A stretch of 64,000 nucleotides of DNA from Silicimonas algicola. Its GTDB lineage: Bacteria > Pseudomonadota > Alphaproteobacteria > Rhodobacterales > Rhodobacteraceae. Under the pieces are notes generated by a model. It was not told the DNA's origin. It made no database searches and saw only the letters and a program-made list of their open reading frames with translations. This document shows positions 53,945 through 62,057 of the stretch, one piece after another; the stretch's first letter is position 1; each line of letters starts with the position of its first letter. The translations under genes and the position numbers were made by a program. The stretch is taken from positions 186,001 to 250,000 of the forward strand of contig NZ_QGGV01000004.1 of the NCBI RefSeq assembly GCF_003148765.1, in the 5' to 3' direction.

Positions 53945-55080
53945 TCTCCAATTGGCCAGATATGAGCGTCGTTCACCCCAATTCGGTTGCCCTTCTGAAG
54001 CGAGTTGAGTGCCCGTCTGAAGCTCTGTCTCGGGTTGCTGTCTGCGTACCGTCCCGTTGCAAACGCTCGGAAAGCCTCGGCTTCAACAACCCGGAAACGT
54101 CCGGGCTCGGGCCATCCGGTTCCCGCGGGATTCGGACGACCGTGATCCGCCACGAACTCCTGCAGGGCCTCCCACAAGATGCGCTCGTTCTGCGACATGG
54201 GCTTCGTGGCCTGAGGCATGGAGGACGGGGTGACAACCGCTGATGTGACCTCTTCCCCGTCGCTGTCGGTTCCTATGGCCACGTCGGTCAGGGTGTAGGC
54301 GAATGTCCGACCGCTCTGCATGTCCCGCTGCTTCCGTGTTTCAGCCACGACCACGCCTTCCGTGCGGGTCAGTTCAATCTCGGTGTCCACCGCCGCTCGA
54401 AGCGAACTGCTACCCCTGGCGCCCTTGCTGCTGTCCTTGCCGCTGTGGTGGATCAGCATGACGTGACACCCGAGACGAGAGCGCATGAAGTCGATATTGC
54501 GGATGACCTGGCCCATGTCCCTGGCAACGTTCTCGTCGCCGCTCCCCATGACCCTCGAGAGCGTGTCGACGATGACCAGGCCGGGAACAGCAGGAAGGGC
54601 ATCAGCAGCGTCGGTAAGCGCCTTCCCGTCCCCGTTTCCGAACATGTCGATGGTCATGGACAGGATGCTCAGGTCCGCCCGTTCCAAAAGGTCGTCACGG
54701 TCGATGCGCAGGGCCTCGATACGATTGGAAAGGCCTCGCCCGCCTTCTGCAGCGATGTAGAGGACAGCAGCCTGCGAGACCCTGTGCCCGTGCCAGTCTT
54801 CACCGGCTGCGATGTGCAAGGCGAGGTCGAGGGCGAAGAACGTCTTGCCCACGTTGCTTTCGCCATAGACCACTGAGCAACTGCCCCTGTCGAGCCAGCC
54901 CTTCACGAGATACCGGCTGTCGATGTGAGGCTGGATCAGATGTGCCGACTTGATGGCCGCGTGGAGAGAAGCGGCCCGCCCCTGAAGAATTGGGATTGAG
55001 CGGATGAAGTCGCGGTCACGGCTCTGCCGATACTCTTCGGCCACCTGGCGAAAGGCCTCTGAAGAGAGAGCTTCGGTCAT
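53929..55080 (-). CDS. RepA-like AAA ATPase (AAA_25)
   Basis: A 383-residue RecA-fold ATPase of the RepA/DnaB-like AAA_25 type. Walker A is GESNVGKTF (about residue 71), Walker B LVIVDTLSRV, and HVMLIHHSGKDSSKGARGSSSLRAAVD is the conserved sensor region. Plasmid RSF1010 RepA is a hexameric helicase with this fold. A C-terminal helical extension (about 290-383) may bind DNA. Start ATG 55080 overlaps the previous stop by ATGA, with GGAAGG upstream. Likely the replication helicase of the island. Confidence 0.85.
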   Translation of the reverse strand: MTEALSSEAFRQVAEEYRQSRDRDFIRSIPILQGRAASLHAAIKSAHLIQPHIDSRYLVKGWLDRGSCSVVYGESNVGKTFFALDLALHIAAGEDWHGHRVSQAAVLYIAAEGGRGLSNRIEALRIDRDDLLERADLSILSMTIDMFGNGDGKALTDAADALPAVPGLVIVDTLSRVMGSGDENVARDMGQVIRNIDFMRSRLGCHVMLIHHSGKDSSKGARGSSSLRAAVDTEIELTRTEGVVVAETRKQRDMQSGRTFAYTLTDVAIGTDSDGEEVTSAVVTPSSMPQATKPMSQNERILWEALQEFVADHGRPNPAGTGWPEPGRFRVVEAEAFRAFATGRYADSNPRQSFRRALNSLQKGNRIGVNDAHIWPIGEVEHA

Positions 55081-55331
55081 GGACACCTGCCTTCCGCGAA
55101 GTCCAGCACGGCGTCCTGACCCTCCCTGTCGAGAGCAAGGAAGGTGCTTGCCGCCAGGAAGCGACGCTCGGCATCAGCAAGCCTGACACGCAGGACTGCG
55201 GCCAGTTCCCACATGGCTTGCTCGTCCAGCGTGGTGAGGCTGTAGCCGACCATGCGAGCGGTCCGCATGTGAGTAGGCTTGATGTGCCTGCTGAAAGCCT
55301 GACGCGTGGGAGGGCTCACGTGCATATTCAT
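55077..55331 (-). CDS. Hypothetical protein
   Basis: An 84-residue soluble protein (MNMHVSPPTRQAFSRHIKPTHMRTARMVGYSL...) with a long helical C-terminal half (LAAVLRVRLADAERRFLAASTFLAL). It overlaps both neighbours by ATGA, so it is translated as one block with the winged-helix gene and the ATPase. No family recognised; a replication accessory or regulator is plausible from context only. Confidence 0.7.
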   Translation of the reverse strand: MNMHVSPPTRQAFSRHIKPTHMRTARMVGYSLTTLDEQAMWELAAVLRVRLADAERRFLAASTFLALDREGQDAVLDFAEGRCP

Positions 55332-55678
55332 GCTGCGACCTCCAGCGGCTCGGGATCGACCGTGCTGAGAAGCGAGTAGACGCCATAGCTGCTTGCGCCC
55401 GTGTCAGGGTCGCCGGGGTACATCGTGGTCTCGACCTTGATGGCTTGGTCGCGCTTCAGGATGTGAACGATGTCTGAAAGTCGGACAGGAGAGGCGCAGT
55501 AGACTGGTCCCGCCCGGAGAAGGTCGAGAACCTGCCTCAGGCGCTTCTGTAACGTCACGCGCGAGGGCTCCTGGCCTTCGTTGCAAACAACATAGGTCGC
55601 GGGCGAACGCTCCTTGGGAAGGTCAGCCACACGCCAGATGCGCTGGGCGTTCGCGGGGGATGATTTCTGCTCGTTCAT
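55328..55678 (-). CDS. Hypothetical protein, possible winged helix
   Basis: A 116-residue protein (start MNEQKSSPANAQRIWRVADL, AAGGA before ATG 55678). The middle (SRVTLQKRLRQVLDLLRAGPVYCASPVRLSDIVHILKRDQAIKVETTMY) has the helix-helix-strand spacing of a winged helix. A longer in-frame extension runs across the terminator-like region and was dropped. First gene of the block leading to the ATPase. Confidence 0.68.
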   Translation of the reverse strand: MNEQKSSPANAQRIWRVADLPKERSPATYVVCNEGQEPSRVTLQKRLRQVLDLLRAGPVYCASPVRLSDIVHILKRDQAIKVETTMYPGDPDTGASSYGVYSLLSTVDPEPLEVAA

Positions 55679-55736
55679 TGTCGGTCCTTGTTGCGGGACC
55701 GGCTGTGGTGCGGTATTCTTGTCTTGCTGAGAAAAG

Positions 55737-55781
55737 AACAACGCCCCTGCCGGTCTTTTGGATTGGTGGGGGTTGTTTTTT
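55737..55781. terminator. Possible terminator between alpA and the next gene
   Basis: Arms AACAACGCCCC and GGGGGTTGTT pair with one bulged base and have T-rich tracts on both outer sides. It could limit read-through from alpA. The loop is long (about 20 nt), so the call is weak. Confidence 0.33.
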
Positions 55782-55958
55782 TCAGGCCGCTTCACGGTGA
55801 AGCGAAAGCGCGTCATCGACTTCGCTTTCAATCCAGTAGAGGCGTCCGCCGAGCTTGATGGGTGCAGGGAGTCGTCCAGCCGCGACGTCCAAATATACGG
55901 TCGTGCGACCACGCCCGCCGAGTTTGGCACGCAGTTCAGGAAAGCTGAGATACTTCAT
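55782..55958 (-). CDS. AlpA-family phage regulator/excisionase
   Basis: A 58-residue protein reading MKYLSFPELRAKLGGRGRTT and on to VYLDVAAGRLPAPIKLGGRLYW, then a short helix. This is a classic AlpA-type HTH: recognition helix near the start, then P-x-P-x-x-L-G-x-R-x-x-W. AlpA proteins activate integrase or act as excision factors in P4-like elements and satellites. It lies between the integrase/hypothetical pair and the replication block, the expected place. Confidence 0.88.
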   Translation of the reverse strand: MKYLSFPELRAKLGGRGRTTVYLDVAAGRLPAPIKLGGRLYWIESEVDDALSLHREAA

Positions 55959-56060
55959 TTCGAACCTATCGTCGCCGCTGTCGGGACGGGAGCGGCATCA
56001 GATGTCCCGATGGGTTCGAATGTACGCCCGGGAAAATCTCGGGTCTAAATGCCAACTCGG

Positions 56061-56519
56061 TCAGAGTTCGATTTCACCGGGTTTCGCCGCGCGTTCGGTG
56101 GGTCTTCTCCAGTCGGCCGCGACGCGGCGATAGGCAAATGCAGCCTGAACCACCTTTCCGAATTTCGTTGAAGGCTGACCTGGCTCAAGACCCGACAGGG
56201 CGTAGGTGACTGGGACACTCAATTCCTCAAAGCCCATTCTGACCCAATCGGCCAAGAAATAGTCGGCGGGATCGCGGCCGCCGGTTTTTGGGAAGCAAGT
56301 ATGCCAAACCCGCGCCAAGAGGATATCTTCGCTCTCTCCACTGTCCTTCTGATCAGCCATGAGTTTTCGCGCCCAGACCTTTTTGGAGTCAGTTGGCTCG
56401 TAGTTCCCATCGAAGAACGCCCACGAAAAGGCGTTCAAGACGTCCTCGGCGGGATGGTCCTTGAACTCACTCACCAAGAACGCTTCCACCTCTTGGCAGG
56501 TTGGAAATCTAGGCCTCAT
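56061..56519 (-). CDS. Hypothetical protein coupled to the integrase
   Basis: A 152-residue soluble protein (MRPRFPTCQEVEAFLVSEFKDHP...) rich in Trp and Phe (FSWAFFDGNYEPTDSKKVWARKLM; YFLADWVRMGFEEL). No family recognised. It overlaps the integrase stop by ATGA, so it is translated with the integrase and may help recombination or element control. Confidence 0.72.
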   Translation of the reverse strand: MRPRFPTCQEVEAFLVSEFKDHPAEDVLNAFSWAFFDGNYEPTDSKKVWARKLMADQKDSGESEDILLARVWHTCFPKTGGRDPADYFLADWVRMGFEELSVPVTYALSGLEPGQPSTKFGKVVQAAFAYRRVAADWRRPTERAAKPGEIEL

Positions 56520-57727
56520 CCGACCATCCTCACGACCTTGCCCGACCCGCCTGTGACGTGATCGGCCCAGCGCTCCATTAGCGCGCGCCGCTGTTCCAGG
56601 AAGTCTGTCCGACGATAGGCGCGCTCAACCGCTGATCCTGTCGCGTGGGCCAAGGCGGCCTCTGCAACTTCTCTTGGAACGTCGGTCGCCTCAGCACACC
56701 ACGTTCGGAAACTCGACCGGAAGCCGTGAGGCCGGGCGTCCATCTCCAGCCGCTCCATGTATCGGCTCATCGTGGCGTCAGACAGGACACCTTTGCGGAC
56801 GTTGGGGAACAGCCAGCCATCCCGCGCGAAAGGCCTGGCCTGCTCCATGACCGCCAAAGCCTCCTTGGACAGCGGTACACGAAAGTCCTGCGCCTTCCCC
56901 TTCAGCCCCTTCATGTACTCGGCGGGGACCGTCCACACTTCGCCGTCAATCTGATCGAGGCGCGCGTGCCGGATCGGCATTGAGCGCAGGCCGGTGAGGA
57001 TCAGAAGCTTCAAGGCCAACTGCGTGAGGGTGGCTTCAGACAAGCTCTTGTAGAAGTTGGGCACCTCTTGCCAAGGAAGGGCAGGCACGTTTTTCGCAAC
57101 ATGTCGCGACTTGCCTAACAGCGCCTTGGCCTTCTCAGTCGCCTGCAGGTCCACATCAAGCCCCATTGCCGCAGCGTGACGCATGACGATGCCCAGCCGG
57201 TTCATGGCCTTTCGGGCTGTATCGGCCTTTTCATGCCAGATGGGGGCGAGAGTGAGCTTGATATCGTTCTGGTCGATGTCTTCGATGGGCGTCTTGCCGA
57301 GACGGGGAAGGACGTGAAGCTCCAGCGGCGTGAACCACCGGCCCGCCTTGCCGTCTCCTTTGAGTTCTGCCTTCCGCGCCTCGAAGGCTTCGTCAGCGAC
57401 CACGTTCAGCGTGTGACGCTCGCGCGCTGCCTCTCTGCGCTCCCGCTCCCGCTCTTTGATGGGGTCCTTGTCCGACCGCGCGACTGAACGCCACTTGTCG
57501 GCTGCCTCGCGAGCTTCCTTGAGAGTGAGACCATCCGAGCTTCGGCTGTCATCGAGCTTCGCCCGTCCAAGGCCCATCTCGCGCCGGTTGCCGTGAACGG
57601 TGACCCGCAGCACCCACTGTGCGCCGCCGTCGCTTCGCTTGTGAAGCCACAGCCCGCCGCCGTCAGAGTACTTCCCTGGCGGAGCCGTTCTGGCCTTGAC
57701 CGCGCTGAGCTTGTGAAGGGCTCGCAT
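56516..57727 (-). CDS. int: Tyrosine site-specific recombinase (island integrase)
   Basis: A 403-residue P4-type integrase. N-terminal arm-binding domain (DUF4102-like; KYSDGGGLWLHKRSDGGAQWVLRV), SAM-like core-binding domain (about 110-215), and catalytic domain with Arg in LTGLRSMPIRHARL, HGFRSSFRTW (His-x-x-Arg), His in LAHATGS and the nucleophile Tyr in ERAYRRTD. The ATG at 57727 has GGGGG upstream and was preferred over 57748. It lies 143 bp from attR and reads into the island. All catalytic residues are present, so it is probably active. Confidence 0.95.
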   Translation of the reverse strand: MRALHKLSAVKARTAPPGKYSDGGGLWLHKRSDGGAQWVLRVTVHGNRREMGLGRAKLDDSRSSDGLTLKEAREAADKWRSVARSDKDPIKERERERREAARERHTLNVVADEAFEARKAELKGDGKAGRWFTPLELHVLPRLGKTPIEDIDQNDIKLTLAPIWHEKADTARKAMNRLGIVMRHAAAMGLDVDLQATEKAKALLGKSRHVAKNVPALPWQEVPNFYKSLSEATLTQLALKLLILTGLRSMPIRHARLDQIDGEVWTVPAEYMKGLKGKAQDFRVPLSKEALAVMEQARPFARDGWLFPNVRKGVLSDATMSRYMERLEMDARPHGFRSSFRTWCAEATDVPREVAEAALAHATGSAVERAYRRTDFLEQRRALMERWADHVTGGSGKVVRMVG

Positions 57728-57869
57728 CTCATCCCCCTGCCTATCCACCCATAGATATAGGGTATCACTGAACAGAATGGAACAGAAATGTACGGCTAAA
57801 GCATTGGAAAGAAGGGATTGCGGCCATCAGGTTGAACAGTCCTGCACAAGATGGGGCATAGCTTCATTG

Positions 57870-57885
57870 CCCTTCAGCGGCACCA
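57870..57885 (+). repeat. Right attachment site (attR)
   Basis: CCCTTCAGCGGCACCA, an exact copy of the last 16 bases of tRNA-Thr. It marks the right island end, 143 bp outside the integrase start. From here to 58165 no gene is seen. Confidence 0.88.
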
Positions 57886-58165
57886 CTTCATTTCAGAGGT
57901 GGGTTTGAGACCATAGGCCTGGACGCTTTTGGGCTTCACTCCACCTGACCGTTCGCAGCGGCGAACTCCCGTTACAATTGGTCCGATGTCTCGGCGTGAG
58001 GTGCGCTGAAAACGCATCTCGGCGTAGGGCGGCTCTATGTCCTTGGCCCGCGCAAAGAGCCCGCGTCTGGGGAACATGAGAGATGCGGGGTTGTTCTAGG
58101 GTCTGACAACGGCCGCAGCCGCACGGCACTTCAACAGCGGAACTGGAAACGAAAGGACCCTCGAC

Positions 58166-58615
58166 ATGGCAACCACCGTAGGAACTGAAAGCACGATCCA
58201 GGACCTCGTCACGAACCTCATCTATCTGGAGCGCGACGCAATCGCTGCCTATGAAAGCACGATCGAAAGGTTGTCGCACGAGGCGCTGAGCACTCAGGTC
58301 GAGGCGTTCCGCGAGGACCACCTTCAGCACCTGTCCGTGCTGCAGGAAATAGCTGCCGAAACCGGCGCGGAAGCACCGGCGGAAGGCGACATGAAGCAGA
58401 TGCTGACGACAGGGAAGGTGGCGATGGCCGGCCTCATGGGCGATGCGGCGGTCCTCAAGGCGATGAAGACGAACGAGGACGATACCGTGGCCGCCTATGA
58501 ACGGGCAGCCAGTCACCAGGATGCAATCGAGAAGTCGCGGGCCTTCTTCGAACGGGCTCTTGCAGATGAGCGCCGTCATCGGGAGTGGATGGAGCGCACT
58601 GCGGACTCTCTCTGA
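58166..58615 (+). CDS. Ferritin-like four-helix protein (DUF2383/PA2169 type)
   Basis: A 149-residue helical-bundle protein. Helices carry spaced Glu/His residues (YLERDAIAAYESTIERL; FREDHLQHLSVLQEIAAETG; NEDDTVAAYERAASH; FFERALADERRHREWMERT), in the E..EDH..H and E..ExxRH patterns of ferritin-like diiron proteins. The function may be stress or iron related; no reaction is established. A GAAAGG site precedes ATG 58166. First gene past the island. Confidence 0.82.
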   Translation: MATTVGTESTIQDLVTNLIYLERDAIAAYESTIERLSHEALSTQVEAFREDHLQHLSVLQEIAAETGAEAPAEGDMKQMLTTGKVAMAGLMGDAAVLKAMKTNEDDTVAAYERAASHQDAIEKSRAFFERALADERRHREWMERTADSL

Positions 58616-58703
58616 CCGATCTATGGGATGTCGGGGGCGATGAGCCGGTTCTGCCGGAAGCACCGCACCTGGCCCCAGCAAGAGGGATGGCCTGCGCGAC
58701 CCT

Positions 58704-59900
58704 TCAGACGCGCAGCCATCCGCTTGAGAGTTCGACCGTCTCCACCCCCGCCAGCGCCTTGAGCCGGTTGAGTTCGGTCTCGAGGCCAACGCCCCGATCC
58801 TTGCCCGTGCGAACGCCGGGTTCTGGCCAGAAGGCGCGGACGCCAAGCGTGCCGTCGAGGCGCTTGGCGTCAAGCCGTCCGATGATCCGGTCGCCCTGCA
58901 AGACGGGAAATACGTAATATCCGTATCGCCGCTTGGCTTCGGGGATGAAGATCTCGATCCGGTAGTAAAAGCCGAACAGGCGCTCTGCGCGAGCCCGATC
59001 CCGAAGCAATGGATCGAAGGGTGAGAGAAGACGCACGCGCGATGATGGTTCGGGCAGCGTCGAGGCATGGTCGAGGATGGCTTCGGTCGTGAAGCTGCGG
59101 CGTCGGGACCCATCTGCCATCTCGATGTCCGCCTCGAGAATTCGGCCCGCAGCAAGCGCTTCGGCACACCAGACCTTCGCTTCGTCGCGCGTGACAATGT
59201 CGAAGAAGGCGGCCAGCTCTCCGCTGGTGCCGAACCCGAGCCGTTCGAGCGCCGCCGTCATGGCCCAATCGATGACCTCGGAGGCATCCTTGCGGGTGAC
59301 CAGATGCTCTGGAGGGATCACGCGCTCGGTCAGATCATAGAACTTGCGAAACCCCTGACGACGGCAAATCGCCAGTTGACCGGACCTCCACAGAAACTCG
59401 AGGGCGGTCTTTGACGGATGCCAGTCCCACCATCCGGACGACGACCTTTTCTCATCACCGCCGACGTCGAGCGAGCAGGCCGGGCCGTGGTCTGCGATGT
59501 GGCGGTATACCGCCTCGAGCTCTCCTTCCCAGCCATCCCGACGCCATTCCGGCCAGCGCGCGCGCACCCGGGCTTCGTCGCGGGCGAATTTCAAACGCCA
59601 CATCGGATAGAACTGCATGGGGATCACGGCGGCGTCGTGCGTCCAGTGTTCGAATGCGGTACGTCGGCGCGACACGAGGTGTTCGAGCGACTTCGGTCGA
59701 TACCTGCCGCGCCGCGACCACAGGATCAGGTCGTGGGCGCGCGCGAGGGTATTGACGCTGTCGACCTGCACAAAGCCCAGGTCATGCAACACATCTTCAA
59801 GGTCAGCGCCCTGACCGGCGCCCGATCCAGGGCGCAGCAGCAGGTGCCGGTCGAGGAAGAGGCGTCGAGCGCGCTGATTGTCGAGGATTGGGCGTGTCAT
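58704..59900 (-). CDS. YcaQ-type winged-helix DNA glycosylase
   Basis: A 398-residue HTH_42 family protein. E. coli YcaQ removes interstrand crosslink adducts. The catalytic QxQ/QxD-like motif is seen as GFVQVDSVNTLARAHDLILWSR (about residues 42-63), and PRYGYYVFPVLQGDRIIGRLDAKRLDG-type sequence (RRYGYYVFPVLQGDRIIGRL) closes the C-terminal barrel. It starts at ATG 59900. Crosslink repair is inferred from family. Confidence 0.88.
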   Translation of the reverse strand: MTRPILDNQRARRLFLDRHLLLRPGSGAGQGADLEDVLHDLGFVQVDSVNTLARAHDLILWSRRGRYRPKSLEHLVSRRRTAFEHWTHDAAVIPMQFYPMWRLKFARDEARVRARWPEWRRDGWEGELEAVYRHIADHGPACSLDVGGDEKRSSSGWWDWHPSKTALEFLWRSGQLAICRRQGFRKFYDLTERVIPPEHLVTRKDASEVIDWAMTAALERLGFGTSGELAAFFDIVTRDEAKVWCAEALAAGRILEADIEMADGSRRRSFTTEAILDHASTLPEPSSRVRLLSPFDPLLRDRARAERLFGFYYRIEIFIPEAKRRYGYYVFPVLQGDRIIGRLDAKRLDGTLGVRAFWPEPGVRTGKDRGVGLETELNRLKALAGVETVELSSGWLRV

Positions 59901-60180
59901 CCTGCGTCATATCACCGGGGCGGCGCTGATCTTTCAATGCCCCGGTGTTGCATTGCCAAGCCGAGGTGAGCCGACGGCCATCGCTCCGACCGACCGCGGC
60001 ACTCCAGCCAAGATGCCAACCCGTGGAAAGTTCAATCCAGACTGCGACCCGGTGCGTAGAGCTAGCTGACGTCGGTCGTCGCTTGATCTTTTTGCTAAAG
60101 GAAAGGCCGGGCGGCGTCGCCGGACGCAACTTGGCGACCGCGTCCGTGGGGCGACGTGGTTCGGGCCGTAGGAGGGCAAC

Positions 60181-60675
60181 ATGCAAAGATGGCGGATTTC
60201 CTGCTTGCTGCTTACCATCGTCCTTCCCGGCAGGCTGTGGGCTCTCGAGGCCGCGCTGCCCGGCGCCGAGCTTCGGAGCGAGGCGGTGTTCCGTTACTGG
60301 GGACTGCCGATTTACGAGGCGCAACTTTATACCATGGGGGGCGGCCCCTTCGATTGGAACGAGGATTTCGGGCTGAGGCTGCGCTATCTGCGCAACCTGT
60401 CGCAGGACAATCTTGTCGATGCCACCATGCAGGAGATGGAGCGGCTGGGAGGCGCCTTGCCTGTCCGTGAGAGGATCGAAGACTGCTTTCTCGGTGTCTC
60501 GCAGGGAGACACCTATGTTGCCGTAACCGACGGGCCCAGCAGCATCCGCTTCTGGCGAAACGGAGAACAGACCTGCACGTTGTCTTATCCGCAGATCACG
60601 TATCGGTTCATGTCGATCTTTCTCGGGGACAACACGCGATCGCGCGCCTTCACGAGGGTCCTCCGGGGAGAATGA
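60181..60675 (+). CDS. Chalcone isomerase-like secreted protein
   Basis: A 164-residue protein with a signal peptide (MQRWRISCLLLTIVLPGRLWA) and a chalcone-isomerase-like fold (PF16036 type): AELRSEAVFRYWGLPIYEAQLYTM, then LRLRYLRNLSQDNLVDATMQEMERLG. Bacterial members are not chalcone isomerases; a lipid or fatty-acid binding role has been proposed for the fold. It overlaps the MFS gene by ATGA. The 280 bp upstream are non-coding and end with GGAGG before the start. Confidence 0.83.
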   Translation: MQRWRISCLLLTIVLPGRLWALEAALPGAELRSEAVFRYWGLPIYEAQLYTMGGGPFDWNEDFGLRLRYLRNLSQDNLVDATMQEMERLGGALPVRERIEDCFLGVSQGDTYVAVTDGPSSIRFWRNGEQTCTLSYPQITYRFMSIFLGDNTRSRAFTRVLRGE

Positions 60676-61916
60676 GCGCAGCTTCGCGCCGCACGATCTA
60701 TCCGCGCGTCAGTCTTTACGCGCTGATGCTGGCGGCGTCCGGGTTACCCCTATACATCCACCTGCCGCTTTTCGCGTCGACTGAACTTGGTATCGGCCTC
60801 GGGACGATCGGCTCGCTTCTGCTTGCGATCCGAATAGTCGATCTGGTCCAGGACCCTTTGATCGGCTGGTCCATTGACCGCTGGCCAGGCGCGCAACTGG
60901 TCTTCGCCCTCCTGGCCGCCGGTGGATTGGCGGTCGGCTTTCCGATCCTCTTCTCGCTCGAGCCGGGACCTTGGGCGGTCTGGCACCTTCTGGCCAGCCT
61001 GATCCTGCTTTTCTCGGCCTACAGCGTGGGCATGATCCTGCTGTACGGGCGCAGCGCGACCCTGGCCGCAAGGTCGGATCCGCGAGAGTTGATGCGACTT
61101 GCGGCCTGGCGCGAGGCGGGCATGTTGGCCGGTGTCGTCCTGGCTGCAATCATGCCGACGCTTTTGCCGGGTTCCGAGGCCGAGTCCTATCGGCGATATG
61201 GCTGGCTTCTCGGGGCGACAGCCGTGGTCGTAGCGGCGGCAAGTTTCCCGATGTGGCGTCGGCCCGCGATCACCGGCACGGCGCTATCGGTCAGCGGGTT
61301 GGCCAGTGCGGGGGCGCTGCGGCTTCTCGCCATCGCTCTGGTCAACAGCTTGCCGGTCGCGGTGACGTCGACCCTGTTTCTGTTCTTCGTGGACGCGCGC
61401 CTGGAGCTTGGCGAATGGGCGGGGCTGTTCCTGATACTCTTCTTCGTCAGCGCCGGACTGAGCGTTCCGGTCTGGGCGTCGTTGAGCAACCGGATCGGCC
61501 CGAGAGGCGTCCTTTTGATCGCCATGCCGCTGGCCATTCTCGGGTTCGTCGGGGCGGCCTTCGTCGGTCCGGGTGCCGCCATGACCTTCGCACTGATCTG
61601 CGTCGCCTCAGGTGCGGCGCTCGGGGCGGACATGGTCGTGCTGCCGGCCATGTTCTCGGTAGCCTTGACCCGCGCGGGGCTGAACGCATCGACGGCGTTC
61701 GGGATCTGGTCCTTCGCCGGAAAACTGGGACTGGCGCTGGCCGCGGCGGTGGTCCTGCCGCTGCTCGCATGGGCCGGCTACGAACCGGGCAGCGAGAATT
61801 CGCTCCGGGCCGTTTACGCCCTGACGTTCGCCTATGCGGTGCTTCCGTGCGTCTTGAAGGTTTGCGCCCTCTATCTGGTCTTCAGACTGACGACGGAGGA
61901 CGCACCTTTGGCCTAG
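60672..61916 (+). CDS. MFS transporter, glycoside-pentoside-hexuronide type
   Basis: A 414-residue membrane protein with twelve hydrophobic segments. VDLVQDPLIGWSIDRW is the MelB/GPH-type motif (D-x-x-x-D-P-x-x-G-x-x-x-D), and loop 8-9 SLSNRIGPRGVLLI matches. GPH carriers are cation/sugar symporters, but many Roseobacter members are unassigned. Translationally coupled to the chalcone-isomerase-like gene, suggesting a shared lipid or metabolite role. Confidence 0.85.
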   Translation: MSAASRRTIYPRVSLYALMLAASGLPLYIHLPLFASTELGIGLGTIGSLLLAIRIVDLVQDPLIGWSIDRWPGAQLVFALLAAGGLAVGFPILFSLEPGPWAVWHLLASLILLFSAYSVGMILLYGRSATLAARSDPRELMRLAAWREAGMLAGVVLAAIMPTLLPGSEAESYRRYGWLLGATAVVVAAASFPMWRRPAITGTALSVSGLASAGALRLLAIALVNSLPVAVTSTLFLFFVDARLELGEWAGLFLILFFVSAGLSVPVWASLSNRIGPRGVLLIAMPLAILGFVGAAFVGPGAAMTFALICVASGAALGADMVVLPAMFSVALTRAGLNASTAFGIWSFAGKLGLALAAAVVLPLLAWAGYEPGSENSLRAVYALTFAYAVLPCVLKVCALYLVFRLTTEDAPLA

Positions 61917-62021
61917 GCCGCGGGCTGGTCATGATTCACCTCCGCCATCCAGGCTCCTTTGCGGCCAGGGGGCAGAGGGCGCCTGCGTCCCTTTTCGCAT
62001 CGGGCGAACCGTGCGACATTG

Positions 62022-62050
62022 CCTTTCAGCCCGACGCAGAGCCTGAAAGG
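62022..62050 (+). promoter_or_regulatory. Hairpin covering the ribosome-binding site of the AhpD-like gene
   Basis: CCTTTCAG (62022-62029) and CTGAAAGG (62043-62050) are perfect 8-bp inverted arms with a 13-nt loop. The right arm contains the GAAAGG ribosome-binding site, 7 nt before ATG 62058, so folding would block translation. Confidence 0.45.
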
Positions 62051-62057
62051 ACCCGCC

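Larger units (their letters stand above)
43553..57885. mobile_element. tRNA-Thr-integrated genomic island (14.3 kb)
   Basis: The island is bounded by two exact copies of CCCTTCAGCGGCACCA, one being the tRNA-Thr 3' end. A tyrosine integrase gene reads inward from just inside the right copy. Contents differ from the flanking core genes: many short unrecognised genes, an AlpA-like regulator, a RepA-like ATPase, DUF5681, an Xre regulator, paired nuclease-fold proteins and lipoproteins. No transfer, capsid or portal genes are seen, so it is best viewed as a satellite-like or integrative-plasmid element with cargo. Confidence 0.88.

Noticed and set aside
43553-57885. CRISPR array or classical restriction-modification or toxin-antitoxin locus in the island
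   Set aside because: No regularly spaced direct repeats of 24-40 bp and no recognisable Cas, methyltransferase or known toxin motifs were seen.
57893-59197. A 434-codon frame across the attR flank, ferritin-like and YcaQ genes
   Set aside because: Covers two well supported genes in other frames and has no recognisable protein character.
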